A stretch of DNA of 13,206 bases, from positions 1-13,206 of the forward strand of contig JAZLGU010000003.1 in NCBI GenBank assembly GCA_045616485.1, read 5' to 3'. Shown piece by piece: positions 1 to 6,617 of this stretch. The first letter of the stretch is position 1; each line of letters starts with the position of its first letter. The position numbers were made by a program, and so were the translations under genes. This DNA comes from RGIG3528 sp045616485. Lineage in GTDB: Bacteria > Bacillota > Clostridia > Lachnospirales > Lachnospiraceae. The notes beneath the pieces are model-generated. The model had not been told where the DNA came from and did not search any database. It saw only the letters and a list, made by a program, of their open reading frames with translations.

Positions 1-80
1 GGACGTTTCTCACTGACAATTTTTTGTCAGTGAGAAACGTCCCCGTGACAAAAAGTTGACACTGAGAAACGTCCCTGTGA
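1..80. repeat. GACGTTTCTC-family palindromic repeat, left edge
   Basis: Bases 1-18 and 25-42 are perfect inverted copies (18-bp stem, 6-base loop ATTTTT). A further half-copy in minus orientation runs from about 56 to 80, joined by GTTGACA and GTGACA spacers. The same unit recurs at about 2849-2909, 3125-3187, 6191-6215, 6557-6617, 6959-6992 and 13131-13206, always between genes. The last base of the repeat is followed at once by the hydE ribosome-binding site. No transposase is visible; the unit resembles REP/BIME-type dispersed palindromes. The repeat may continue left of the window. Confidence 0.85.
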
Positions 81-92
81 CAGAGGTATGAT

Positions 93-1118
93 ATGATAGA
101 TGAAATTGCGTTAAAACAGAATATTACATTGGAGCAGCTGACTTTTCTGCTGACTACAGAGGATAGGGGTATACTGGATGCCTTGACCGGAAAGGCCCGG
201 GAGACCGCAGACAGACATTACGGTAAGGATGTGTATATAAGAGGCTTGATAGAATTTACCAATTATTGTAAGAACAACTGCCTCTACTGTGGTATCAGAC
301 GCAGCAACAGGCTGGCTGACCGCTACAGGCTCTCCCCTGAGACCATACTGGACTGCTGTAAAAAGGGCTACGCGCTGGGCTTCAGGACTTTTGTGCTGCA
401 GGGCGGCGAGGACCCTTATTTCACCGACGAAAGAGTGTGTGACCTGGTATCTGCCATCAAGGCCGCTCACCCCGACTGCGCCGTGACCCTGTCTATGGGT
501 GAAAAAAGCAGGGAAAGCTATCAGGCCTTCTTTGATGCAGGCGCTGACAGGTATCTCCTGCGCCATGAAACTGCCTGCGAAGAGCATTATAAAAAGCTGC
601 ACCCGGAGGAAATGTCCTGGAGCCACCGCATGGATTGCCTAAAGGCTTTAAAGTCTATCGGCTACCAGACCGGCTGTGGCTTTATGGTGGGCTCTCCATA
701 TCAGACCATGGAAAGTATCTATAAGGACCTGCAGTTCATCATGGATTTCAAGCCGGAGATGTGCGGCATCGGCCCCTTTATCCCCCACAAGGACACCCCT
801 TTTGGCCATGAAAAAGCAGGGACATTGGATATGACCCTGCGCTTACTGTCCATTATTCGTTTATTGCACCCTCACGTACTGCTGCCCGCCACTACCGCTC
901 TTGGCACTATCCACCCGAGGGGCCGTGAAATGGGCATACTGGCCGGTGCCAACGTGGTCATGCCCAATCTTTCTCCCGGTAATGTCAGGGAAAAATACAT
1001 GCTCTACGATAACAAGATTTCAAGCGGTGCAGAAGCTGCCGAGAGTAAAAACGACCTGGCTGCCCGCATGGCTGCCATTGGCTACCGTGTAGTGGAATCA
1101 AGAGGCGACTATAAATAG
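93..1118 (+). CDS. hydE: [FeFe] hydrogenase H-cluster radical SAM maturase HydE
   Basis: HydE is a cytosolic radical S-adenosylmethionine enzyme which, with HydF and HydG, builds the di-iron subcluster of the [FeFe]-hydrogenase H-cluster. The CX3CX2C cluster-binding triad is at C59, C63 and C66, inside the IEFTNYCKNNCLYCGIR block characteristic of HydE. A GGEDPYF segment near residue 105 fits the SAM-contacting glycine-rich strand, and the C-terminal part corresponds to the biotin/thiamin-synthesis-associated region. The length of 341 aa is normal for the family. The start at 93 is supported by AGAGG at 82-86, six bases upstream. It is the only plus-strand gene here. Its stop lies one base from the stop of the convergent acetyltransferase gene, leaving no room for a terminator between them. 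No hydrogenase, hydF or hydG lies in the window, so it acts on a hydrogenase encoded elsewhere. I saw no good promoter in the 92 bases upstream. Confidence 0.95.
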   Translation: MIDEIALKQNITLEQLTFLLTTEDRGILDALTGKARETADRHYGKDVYIRGLIEFTNYCKNNCLYCGIRRSNRLADRYRLSPETILDCCKKGYALGFRTFVLQGGEDPYFTDERVCDLVSAIKAAHPDCAVTLSMGEKSRESYQAFFDAGADRYLLRHETACEEHYKKLHPEEMSWSHRMDCLKALKSIGYQTGCGFMVGSPYQTMESIYKDLQFIMDFKPEMCGIGPFIPHKDTPFGHEKAGTLDMTLRLLSIIRLLHPHVLLPATTALGTIHPRGREMGILAGANVVMPNLSPGNVREKYMLYDNKISSGAEAAESKNDLAARMAAIGYRVVESRGDYK

Positions 1119-1119
1119 C

Positions 1120-1608
1120 TTATACCCTTTCATAGGCTATTCTGGGGTCTCCGTTTTCCAGATATATAATACCGCAGCGGCTAAAGCCGTTTTTCAAAAT
1201 TGCGTTTTGCATAACGTAATTGTCTGCGTGAGTATCTATACGAAGGTCGCTACTGTACTGGAGGGCAAAGTTCACAGCCCTCTCCAGCACTCCCTTGACC
1301 TTGCCGGATGAAGCGATGCGGTGAATAACGCCGTAGCTGCCGGATGGATTCAGCCACTCACCCTCTATGTAGCTGTAGGTGGGATCCTTTTCCGTGGAGA
1401 AAAAGAAAACGCCCTCCACCTGTCCGTCAGCTTCTATTACGTAATTCTGCTGTTTTTCAATATCTTTAATAACGATTTCCCTGGCAGGATGATTGTTGTT
1501 CCACTGATTGGGATTGTCATGGTCACGCATAAACTGTCGTGCTATGGCATAGACCTCCATTATCCTGTCCAGGTCACTCATCTTTGCATTTCTTATAACT
1601 ATTTCCAT
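1120..1608 (-). CDS. GNAT family N-acetyltransferase
   Basis: A 162-aa protein with the GNAT fold pattern. The N-terminal strand and helix (EIVIRNAKMSDLDRIMEVY) is typical of the Rim-like branch. A central strand (about 62-70) is followed by the acetyl-CoA pyrophosphate loop at about R97-G106 (RIASSGKVKG, a variant of R/Q-x-x-G-x-G/A). A late segment (NAILKNGFSRCGIIYLENGDPRIAYE) matches the usual C-terminal beta strands. It should transfer an acetyl group from acetyl-CoA to an amine in the cytosol; the substrate cannot be read from the sequence. It is the second gene of an operon: the HAD gene's stop is two bases upstream, and the likely ribosome-binding site (AGAGAG) lies inside that gene's end, so translation is probably coupled. 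It converges on hydE. Confidence 0.9.
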   Translation of the reverse strand: MEIVIRNAKMSDLDRIMEVYAIARQFMRDHDNPNQWNNNHPAREIVIKDIEKQQNYVIEADGQVEGVFFFSTEKDPTYSYIEGEWLNPSGSYGVIHRIASSGKVKGVLERAVNFALQYSSDLRIDTHADNYVMQNAILKNGFSRCGIIYLENGDPRIAYERV

Positions 1609-1610
1609 GA

Positions 1611-2213
1611 TTAGTCTCTCTTTTCCGACTTGATTTTTTCATCTGTATCTTCCCGGCTAATAAAGGTAATGCCTTCCATCCCCAGACTTTTCGCCACTTC
1701 CACGTTTTCTTCAGTATCATCTACGAAAACGCATTCTGATGACTGCAGCCCGCATTTATCCATAAGGAGTCTGTATATCTCGGGATCCGGCTTTACTTTA
1801 AGCACCTGATGTGACATGATGCCACCATCCATGCTGCCGATAAAATCTATGGCATCAGCGCATTCCGTAGCCGCTTTTTTGGAAAAATTGGAAAGGTAGA
1901 AAACCTTGTATCCCTCACTATGCAGTGCTGCGATCCATTCATCGGCAAAGTCTCTTTTTACCATCATGCCATGGATATTGTCAAACACTGCGTGCAGCTC
2001 CTTTTCTATGCCCGGGTCCAGGGTCAAAAAGCCTGCTATGGCCTCCTCCTCGGTCAGGGCTCCTCTGTCAAATTCGTCCCAGTAGGGGCTCATGACCGTA
2101 GCCTTAACTATCCTTTTTATCATATCGGGAGTCATGCCCTTTTTCAGCATAAACTCCTTTAAATTGTAATCTACCAGCACATTGCCGAAGTCAAAAATTA
2201 TGTTTTTTATCAT
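1611..2213 (-). CDS. HAD-IA family phosphatase (YihX-like)
   Basis: A 200-aa haloacid-dehalogenase superfamily hydrolase. Motif I is IIFDFGNVLVD with nucleophile D8; the usual second Asp is Gly10, as in YihX-type sugar-phosphate phosphatases. Motif II is the S108-N109 turn (FYLSNFS). Motif III is K141 followed by PDPEIY. Motif IV is D165-D166 (VFVDDTEENV). A helical cap lies between about residues 15 and 90. The expected activity is dephosphorylation of a small phosphorylated metabolite in the cytosol; the substrate is not determinable. The start is supported by AAGGTG five bases upstream. A promoter lies just upstream and the acetyltransferase gene follows after two bases. The tail after residue 185 is charged and divergent. 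Confidence 0.92.
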   Translation of the reverse strand: MIKNIIFDFGNVLVDYNLKEFMLKKGMTPDMIKRIVKATVMSPYWDEFDRGALTEEEAIAGFLTLDPGIEKELHAVFDNIHGMMVKRDFADEWIAALHSEGYKVFYLSNFSKKAATECADAIDFIGSMDGGIMSHQVLKVKPDPEIYRLLMDKCGLQSSECVFVDDTEENVEVAKSLGMEGITFISREDTDEKIKSEKRD

Positions 2214-2249
2214 GCTGTCACCTTGCTGCTTTCCTTTAAGACATTAAAT

Positions 2250-2278
2250 ACAATAAGGGCGGCTCTATTTACTGTCAA
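2250..2278 (-). promoter_or_regulatory. Putative promoter of the HAD-GNAT operon
   Basis: On the minus strand TTGACA (2273-2278) and TATTGT (2250-2255) are separated by 17 bases, in the 80-bp gap between the upstream flavoprotein gene and the HAD start. The -35 is perfect and the -10 matches four of six positions. The predicted transcript start is near 2243, leaving about 30 bases of leader with the AAGGTG site at 2219-2224. Confidence 0.5.
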
Positions 2279-2293
2279 TGCTTATACGACACA

Positions 2294-2770
2294 TTACCGC
2301 TCGTTTACCAGCTTGCCTGTCATGTGCTCTATATCTATGGCATAGAGCTGCATATGGTCTATGCTCTCAGCTATCTCCTGCTCGATTTCTTCACGACTTG
2401 GATAAAACTTTTCGGCCAGCCTTCTGACATAGGCAATGGACTGCTCTCTGTCATCTATAAGCCGTGCCCTGCCGTAAATAATGACACTGGTCACGTTCCA
2501 CTCCCAGCGTCCCTCTTTTTTAAAGCCTTCATCCATGGTCATAAAGCAGACCTTATCATTCTTTTTAATGGCATCCACTTTATATCCGGAACGGGCTCCA
2601 TGAAAGTAAATCCTGTTTTCTTCTTCCACATAAAGGTAGTCTATTGGCAGTGCAAAGGGATAGCCATCATCACCATTCACTGCAAACGTAGCCCTTTTAC
2701 CTTCATTTAACACCTTTACGCAGGCTTCTCTGGACACCTGCTGCTTAATTCTACGCATTTCTCTGAACAT
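2294..2770 (-). CDS. Pyridoxamine 5'-phosphate oxidase-like (NimA-type) flavoprotein
   Basis: A 158-aa protein of the FMN-binding split-barrel (PNPOx-like) family, closest in pattern to the NimA/5-nitroimidazole-reductase-related group. An N-terminal MRRIKQQVSREACVKVL segment is followed by ATFAVNGDDGYPFALPIDYLY. The IYFHGARSGYKVDAI block gives FMN-phosphate contacts, then come KVCFMTMDE and SVIIYGRARLIDD strands and the C-terminal IEHMTGKLV typical of this group. Such proteins bind FMN as dimers and reduce small molecules; some confer nitroimidazole tolerance, but most chromosomal members have no proven role. The start at 2770 has only a weak AGGATGG site; the in-frame Met at 2758 is an alternative. 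An extended -10 promoter lies upstream, and the gene seems to be transcribed alone or into the HAD operon 80 bp downstream. Confidence 0.88.
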   Translation of the reverse strand: MFREMRRIKQQVSREACVKVLNEGKRATFAVNGDDGYPFALPIDYLYVEEENRIYFHGARSGYKVDAIKKNDKVCFMTMDEGFKKEGRWEWNVTSVIIYGRARLIDDREQSIAYVRRLAEKFYPSREEIEQEIAESIDHMQLYAIDIEHMTGKLVNER

Positions 2771-2811
2771 ATCATTACCATCCTGTATTGTTACTATTTT
2801 CAGCCTCTTTC

Positions 2812-2820
2812 ATTGTAGCA
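2812..2820 (-). promoter_or_regulatory. Putative extended -10 promoter of the flavoprotein gene
   Basis: On the minus strand TGCTACAAT (2812-2820) gives a TGn-extended -10, with a predicted start about 35 bases before the ATG. A TTGACA borrowed from the neighbouring repeat (2843-2848) is 25 bases upstream of the -10, too far to be a normal -35; nothing good lies at 17 bases. It rests on the -10 alone. Confidence 0.4.
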
Positions 2821-2840
2821 TTTTTCCCCACAAAAGAAAA

Positions 2841-3188
2841 GTTGTCAAGGGGACGTTTCTCACTGTCAACTTTTTGTCAGAGGGACGTTTCTCGCTGTCA
2901 ACTTTTTAGCTCCGCTTGCTCCCTGGCTCGCCCCATTCCTCTCTTTAAAGCCAAGGCAGTGATTTGAGTGTTTTAAGTTATTATTAAGTGATATAAAAAT
3001 AAGCTGACCTCATTCTGCTCGAGGTCAGCTTTTTTTATATCACTTTATTCACATTGTGACAAATCCTGCCTTGGCTTTAAACAGACTCACGGGGATGCCG
3101 CCAGGAAGGTGCGCTCCGCGGGAGATGTGACAGCGAGAAACGTCCCTCTGACAAAAAGTTGACAGTGAGAAACGTCCCCGTGACAATG
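2841..3188. repeat. Palindromic element A (MITE/BIME-like)
   Basis: This is a long imperfect inverted repeat of about 350 bp with no coding capacity. The ends are paired GACGTTTCTC units (2849-2909 in one orientation, about 3125-3187 in the other). Inside them TTTAAAGCCAAGGCAG (from about 2944) pairs with CTGCCTTGGCTTTAAA (about 3066-3081). At the centre AGTGATATAAAAATAAGCTGACCT pairs, in segments, with AGGTCAGCTT and TATATCACT (3022-3045). Almost the same sequence recurs at 6191-6617. Together with the flavoprotein promoter and the terminator at 3202-3219 it fills the 463-bp stretch 2771-3233. No transposase gene is present, so any movement would depend on an enzyme encoded elsewhere. Confidence 0.8.
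3001..3036. terminator. Bidirectional intrinsic terminator in element A
   Basis: AAGCTGACCT (3001-3010) and AGGTCAGCTT (3022-3031) form a perfect 10-bp stem with an 11-base loop. A T-run follows on the plus strand and an A-run precedes it, which gives a T-run on the minus strand, so the hairpin could stop transcription both ways. It lies between the surface-protein remnant and the flavoprotein gene. Confidence 0.65.
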
Positions 3189-3201
3189 CTTGGTAAAACG
3201 C

Positions 3202-3219
3202 CCGGGGCAAATGCCCCGG
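3202..3219 (-). terminator. Terminator after the surface-protein remnant
   Basis: CCGGGGC and GCCCCGG make a 7-bp GC stem with an AAAT loop, 14 bases downstream of the stop at 3234. On the minus strand it is followed by GCGTTTTACC, a short T-run. It is probably the native terminator of the original surface-protein gene and was carried along with the fragment. Confidence 0.6.
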
Positions 3220-3233
3220 ACCGTCTTTATTGT

Positions 3234-4115
3234 TTACTGCTCTTCTTTTTTCTTTCTCTTCATAGTTACTACTGCCATAGCTCCAATAGCTGACATCATA
3301 ACTGCCAGTACATAGCCCTTATAATCTGCTACGCCTGTCTGAGGAATAGTAGGCTTATCTGCATATGCAAGTGCGTATGATGAGAATCGGTCTGTCTCAA
3401 AGGATAATGTAAATGTTGCTTCGTCGTAATCGGCATCGATTAGCTCTGCTTCGCCATCATGTAATCTGATAACCTTATAGTTTCTTCCTGCCTTTCTCAA
3501 ATCTTCAGGAACTACCAGGCTTATCTTTACCTTGGAGTTCAGCTCGCGTACTCTCTCTGCCTCCTCCGTGCCCACCTTCATAAACATGGAAACGTCGATA
3601 TACATGCCGATTGTATTATTATCCTTCTTGGCATCAATAAGAGTCTTATCTGCTGCTGGAATAGTCTCACTTGTATCCTCGACCTTCAGCCAAACGGTAA
3701 CACCGGCTGCCTTATCTTCCGCAGTTACACCAAGTGCGGCTTCAAAATCATCATTGTTTACTGTAGCCTCAAATGGATTATCTTCCTTGTGCGCATCATC
3801 TGAGCCTGTGATATTTTCAATCTTGCCGGCTTCAGGCTTCACGCCCTCGTACTTGCCGGCCACCTTAGCGTCCTTTACAGCCTGGATACCTTCATCCTTT
3901 GCGGTGGTTACGGCTGCAACTGTTGTGGCTGCATCGATAGCTGCCTTGGCATCAGTAGCTGCTGTCTTTACTTCAGTGGATTTATCTATCCCAAAATGTA
4001 TTAAACCAACATTCATCATCTGAAACATCATGGAAAAGTGTAAAATCTGTTGAAAATATCTTTTGCCCCACTTTTCCGGACAATAAAGAAGTCCCCAACG
4101 CAAGCTGCTCTGCAT
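3234..4115 (-). pseudogene. C-terminal remnant of a sortase-anchored surface protein
   Basis: The frame is open from 4115, but only from about 3986 (residue 44) does it look like a genuine protein; residues 1-43 are an out-of-frame reading of tldE. The genuine part starts with an Ala/Lys-rich helical repeat (AKAAIDAATTVAAVTTAKDEGI), like DUF1542-type repeats of Gram-positive wall proteins. Beta-rich segments follow, including FSSYALAYAD near the end. The tail is a classical cell-wall sorting signal: IPQTG (an LPXTG variant), a hydrophobic stretch (YVLAVMMSAIGAMAVVTM) and KRKKKEEQ. No signal peptide is present, so even if translated it could not be exported and anchored. Two Met codons at about 4019 and 4016 overlap the end of tldE and might allow weak re-initiation. 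I read it as the 3' end of a once much larger gene, joined here by deletion or insertion. Confidence 0.8.
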
Positions 4116-4758
4116 TTAGCTGTGATATAAGCATATTAGCAATTCCATAATATTGCGTATCATAAATCAATTCCTCAGGAAGCTCAACAATGTTTTCATA
4201 ATTTTTCAAATAATCATCTGCCATTTTAAAAAAAACATTTTTGTCAAAGTTTCTTAAGCCAAGGTGAAAACCACCATCAACAATATCTGTACTCTTTATG
4301 TGTTTAAACCTTACATCCGCATTAACCGCAGAATCAATATTTGTGTAATTTAATCCCAAATCATTGGTCATAATATTAGTAGTTTTGTTCGCTTCAAAGG
4401 TCGCGGAGAAAATAAACTGAGGATAATTGCTTCGCAGATAATCCATACATTCTTCTGCCAATGCTTTCAATTCTGAGTCAGGTACTTCTTTTTCGGTTTT
4501 ATCTCTATATCTGACACCCGTTTCAAGCTTAAAAGGATATTTTTTCTCCTGTGAAAGTTTTTCAAAAGCTCTGTGATATCCTTTTTCATCCTCTATCTCT
4601 CCCTGGCAGCAATAGATACCAACCAATCCATCCTTATATATTCTATATGAACTTGAAATGCTATCCAGCTTATTATAGGTATTCAGTTGTCCTTCCTCAT
4701 ATGTAAAAAAAGAGTTTTCACATCTTTGAAATAATTTTTCCTTTACCACTTCATTCAT
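3982..4758 (-). CDS. pmbA: TldE/PmbA-family protein, C-terminally truncated
   Basis: The 258-aa product matches the N-terminal and middle part of TldE/PmbA, the non-catalytic partner of the TldD metalloprotease. This pair matures or degrades unfolded peptides, for example microcin B17 and CcdA in Escherichia coli. The family normally has about 430-450 residues, so roughly 180 C-terminal residues are missing. The reading ends ECWFNTFWDR-stop at the point where sequence of a surface-protein gene begins in another frame, so the truncation is a rearrangement and not a point mutation. The start is well supported: AGGTGG (4765-4770) lies six bases upstream and overlaps the tldD stop codon, with a 10-base gap between the genes, so the two were translated as a coupled pair. 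Loss of the C-terminal domain probably abolishes normal heterodimer function. Confidence 0.85.
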   Translation of the reverse strand: MNEVVKEKLFQRCENSFFTYEEGQLNTYNKLDSISSSYRIYKDGLVGIYCCQGEIEDEKGYHRAFEKLSQEKKYPFKLETGVRYRDKTEKEVPDSELKALAEECMDYLRSNYPQFIFSATFEANKTTNIMTNDLGLNYTNIDSAVNADVRFKHIKSTDIVDGGFHLGLRNFDKNVFFKMADDYLKNYENIVELPEELIYDTQYYGIANMLISQLNAEQLALGTSLLSGKVGQKIFSTDFTLFHDVSDDECWFNTFWDR

Positions 4759-4768
4759 AGACCGCCAC

Positions 4769-6106
4769 CTAATTAACCTTTAAGGATTTTATTCTGATAC
4801 TTGGCGCACCGACGCCAACCGATATAGTCTGGCCGCCTTTGCCACACCAAAAAGTGTAAAACTCGGTAAAGTCATTGCCCACCGCTTCAACGTCAAAAAG
4901 TGTTTTAAAAACGTTTCCTGTCAACAAATTGACTTTTACAGGCTCACATATCCTTCCATCATGTATTCTGTAGCAGATATTTGGAATGATAAAAAATTCA
5001 GAATTTCCACTACCACGATTAATGTCATAAACATATATTCCATCCCGGATCCCCTTAATCATCTCCTCAGGCTCATCTGTTCCGGGCTCCATATAAGTAT
5101 TTGTCATTCTTACAATTGGCATTTTTAAATAATTATAGGCTCTTGCATTTCCGGTAAGCGGTTCATTAAGGATTGAAGCCGATTTGGCATTATGTAGTCT
5201 TCCAACGAGAATTCCATCCTTTATCAAAAAATTTTCTTTTGCTTTTGTTCCCTCATCATCATATGGAACATAACCTGCATTAAGTACGTCTCCTCTATCA
5301 CATATAGAAATCTTTTCATTTCCAACCTTTTTGCCAAGCACCCATTCATCCTGTAATGTTTTATCATTCAGCATAAAATCAGATTCACTCTTGTGTCCAA
5401 AGCTCTCATGCGTAAATAAAGCAGTTGCATTAGGTGAAAATACGCATAGGTATTCCCCCTGTGGGATATCTACTACATTCCGGGCATAATCGAGCATTCT
5501 GTCTCTTTGCCCAATGATTTCATCTTCATGCCCCAAAAGTTCCTCAAAGGAAAAAACTTTATATCCTTTCCATGCCTCATAGACTGCATCATGGCAGCTA
5601 ATTGAAAAAGTCATATTTATCCCGGCAGCCTGCTTGTCCCAGACAATTTCAGCCCCTTTACTGGAATAAAAATAATGTTTATGATGAAATCCATATATAT
5701 CCGCATTCCAATTTTTTATTTCATTAATCGAAGGATCAACGCATTTATCAATATAGTTCTGCAGAAGTTCAATAAACTTTTCTCTCTTAATCTTTCTTAC
5801 GTCGTTTTTGCCATCATAAAGAAGAAGGCTGTCTTTATTTGCTTCAAAACGACTAACTATAGGATCATTAAGGATATCATCGTCGGGAGTAGTAAGCTTA
5901 GCCAGATTATCTAACTCCGCCTGAATATTATCTATTTTATTGGTTGAGCAGGAATACCACATCTTCCCATCATACACTCGAATTCTTGCACCAATTTCGG
6001 TATTGTCATTGTCTGCGACAACCTCACCATTCCGGATATTTCTCCAAATAAAATAACTCTCTTCTATTTTTATATCTGCATATAATCCTTTTGGAAATTT
6101 GTACAT
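4769..6106 (-). CDS. tldD: TldD-family zinc metalloprotease
   Basis: A 445-aa cytosolic protein of the TldD/PmbA (modulator of DNA gyrase) family. The zinc site HExxxH is H233-E234-S-F-G-H238, and the third ligand is expected at C421 in WCGKGGQTISVGVGAPSIRIK, a typical C-terminal family block. The length and both halves are intact. TldD is the catalytic member of a TldD/TldE heterodimer whose chamber admits only unfolded peptide chains. Its partner gene follows after 10 bases but is truncated, so this protein may be orphaned, act as a homodimer, or pair with another TldE. The start is fixed by a strong AGGAGG (6112-6117) five bases upstream. An extended -10 promoter and a 16-bp palindrome lie further upstream, next to repeat element B. 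The HESFGH motif differs from the common HEAVGH but keeps every zinc ligand. Confidence 0.93.
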   Translation of the reverse strand: MYKFPKGLYADIKIEESYFIWRNIRNGEVVADNDNTEIGARIRVYDGKMWYSCSTNKIDNIQAELDNLAKLTTPDDDILNDPIVSRFEANKDSLLLYDGKNDVRKIKREKFIELLQNYIDKCVDPSINEIKNWNADIYGFHHKHYFYSSKGAEIVWDKQAAGINMTFSISCHDAVYEAWKGYKVFSFEELLGHEDEIIGQRDRMLDYARNVVDIPQGEYLCVFSPNATALFTHESFGHKSESDFMLNDKTLQDEWVLGKKVGNEKISICDRGDVLNAGYVPYDDEGTKAKENFLIKDGILVGRLHNAKSASILNEPLTGNARAYNYLKMPIVRMTNTYMEPGTDEPEEMIKGIRDGIYVYDINRGSGNSEFFIIPNICYRIHDGRICEPVKVNLLTGNVFKTLFDVEAVGNDFTEFYTFWCGKGGQTISVGVGAPSIRIKSLKVN

Positions 6107-6151
6107 TTCCCCCTCCTCAGACTAATCCCAGCCATTCACACATTAATAATA

Positions 6152-6160
6152 ATTATAACA
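6152..6160 (-). promoter_or_regulatory. Putative tldD promoter (extended -10)
   Basis: The minus strand reads TGTTATAAT (TATAAT at 6152-6157 with the TGn extension), giving a start near 6145 and a leader of about 38 bases before tldD. There is no convincing -35 at 17 bases, which is tolerable for an extended -10. An inverted repeat (6175-6190) covers the -35 region. Confidence 0.5.
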
Positions 6161-6174
6161 TTTTCGCAACTTTT

Positions 6175-6190
6175 ATGCTAGGGATAGCAT
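6175..6190. promoter_or_regulatory. Inverted repeat upstream of the tldD promoter
   Basis: ATGCTA-GGGA-TAGCAT is a perfect 6-bp dyad with a 4-base centre, overlapping where the -35 of the tldD promoter would sit. It could be an operator for an unseen regulator. It also directly abuts the truncated end of repeat element B, so it may instead mark the site where that element landed. Confidence 0.35.
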
Positions 6191-6617
6191 TACGTTTCTC
6201 ACTGTCAACTTTTTAGCTCCGCTTGCTCCCTGGGCTCGCCCCATTCCTCTCTTTAAAGCCAAGGCAGTGATTTGAGTGTTTTAAGTTATTATTAGGTGAT
6301 ATAAAAATAAGCTGACCTCATTCTGCTCGAGGTTGACCGTTCGCGAACGGTCACTAACTGCTATGCCCTGCGAGTTCCGGGCTGGAACCGGAACTCGCGA
6401 CGGCCATACCAGTAAGTGTCGTAGCCCGCTCAGGTCAAAGCTCGCAGGTCTAAGGTCAGCTATTTTATATCACTTTATTCACATTGTGACAAATCACTGC
6501 CTTGGCTTTAAACAGACTCATGGGGATGCCGCCAGGAAGGTGCGCTCCGCGGGAGATGTGACAGTGAGAAACGTCCCTCTGACAAAAAGTTGACAGTGAG
6601 AAACGTCCCCGTGACAA
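6191..6617. repeat. Palindromic element B (copy of A with an insert)
   Basis: This is nearly base-for-base the same as element A, including the GACGTTTCTC ends, the TTTAAAGCCAAGGCAG arm and the GATATAAAAATAAGCTGACCT hairpin arm. There are two differences. The left end is shortened (it starts TACGTTTCTC, with one repeat unit lost). A 123-bp insert (6334-6456) sits in the 3' arm of the central hairpin, flanked by AGGT at both ends (6330-6333 and 6453-6456), possibly a 4-bp target duplication. Short open frames across the element are not credible genes. Confidence 0.8.
6334..6437 (+). repeat. Nested hairpin module, copy 1
   Basis: The module runs from TGACC to GGTCA, 104 bp. It opens with a perfect 20-bp palindrome (6334-6353). 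It then carries an 11-bp perfect stem (GCGAGTTCCGG at 6370-6380 with CCGGAACTCGC at 6388-6398) around the loop GCTGGAA. An inverted relative of 105 bp lies at 6732-6836. The core of about 41 bp around the stem differs at one base between the copies, while the flanks are much more divergent. Confidence 0.65.

Noticed and set aside
56..92. TTGACA in the repeat plus TATGAT just before the hydE start as a promoter.
   Set aside because: The spacing is 25 bases and the -10 would overlap the ribosome-binding site and touch the start codon, so it cannot be the hydE promoter.
111..626. A 171-codon frame antisense to hydE.
   Set aside because: It is a shadow of the well-conserved hydE coding sequence, with no ribosome-binding site or recognisable protein features.
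2841..3188. CRISPR array interpretation of the repeated GACGTTTCTC units.
   Set aside because: Units occur in both orientations, with irregular distances and shared rather than unique spacers, and no cas gene is present.
3532..4023. A 163-codon plus-strand frame rich in Ser and Ala opposite the surface-protein remnant.
   Set aside because: It is the complement of the Ala/Lys-rich repeat region of the remnant and has no ribosome-binding site.
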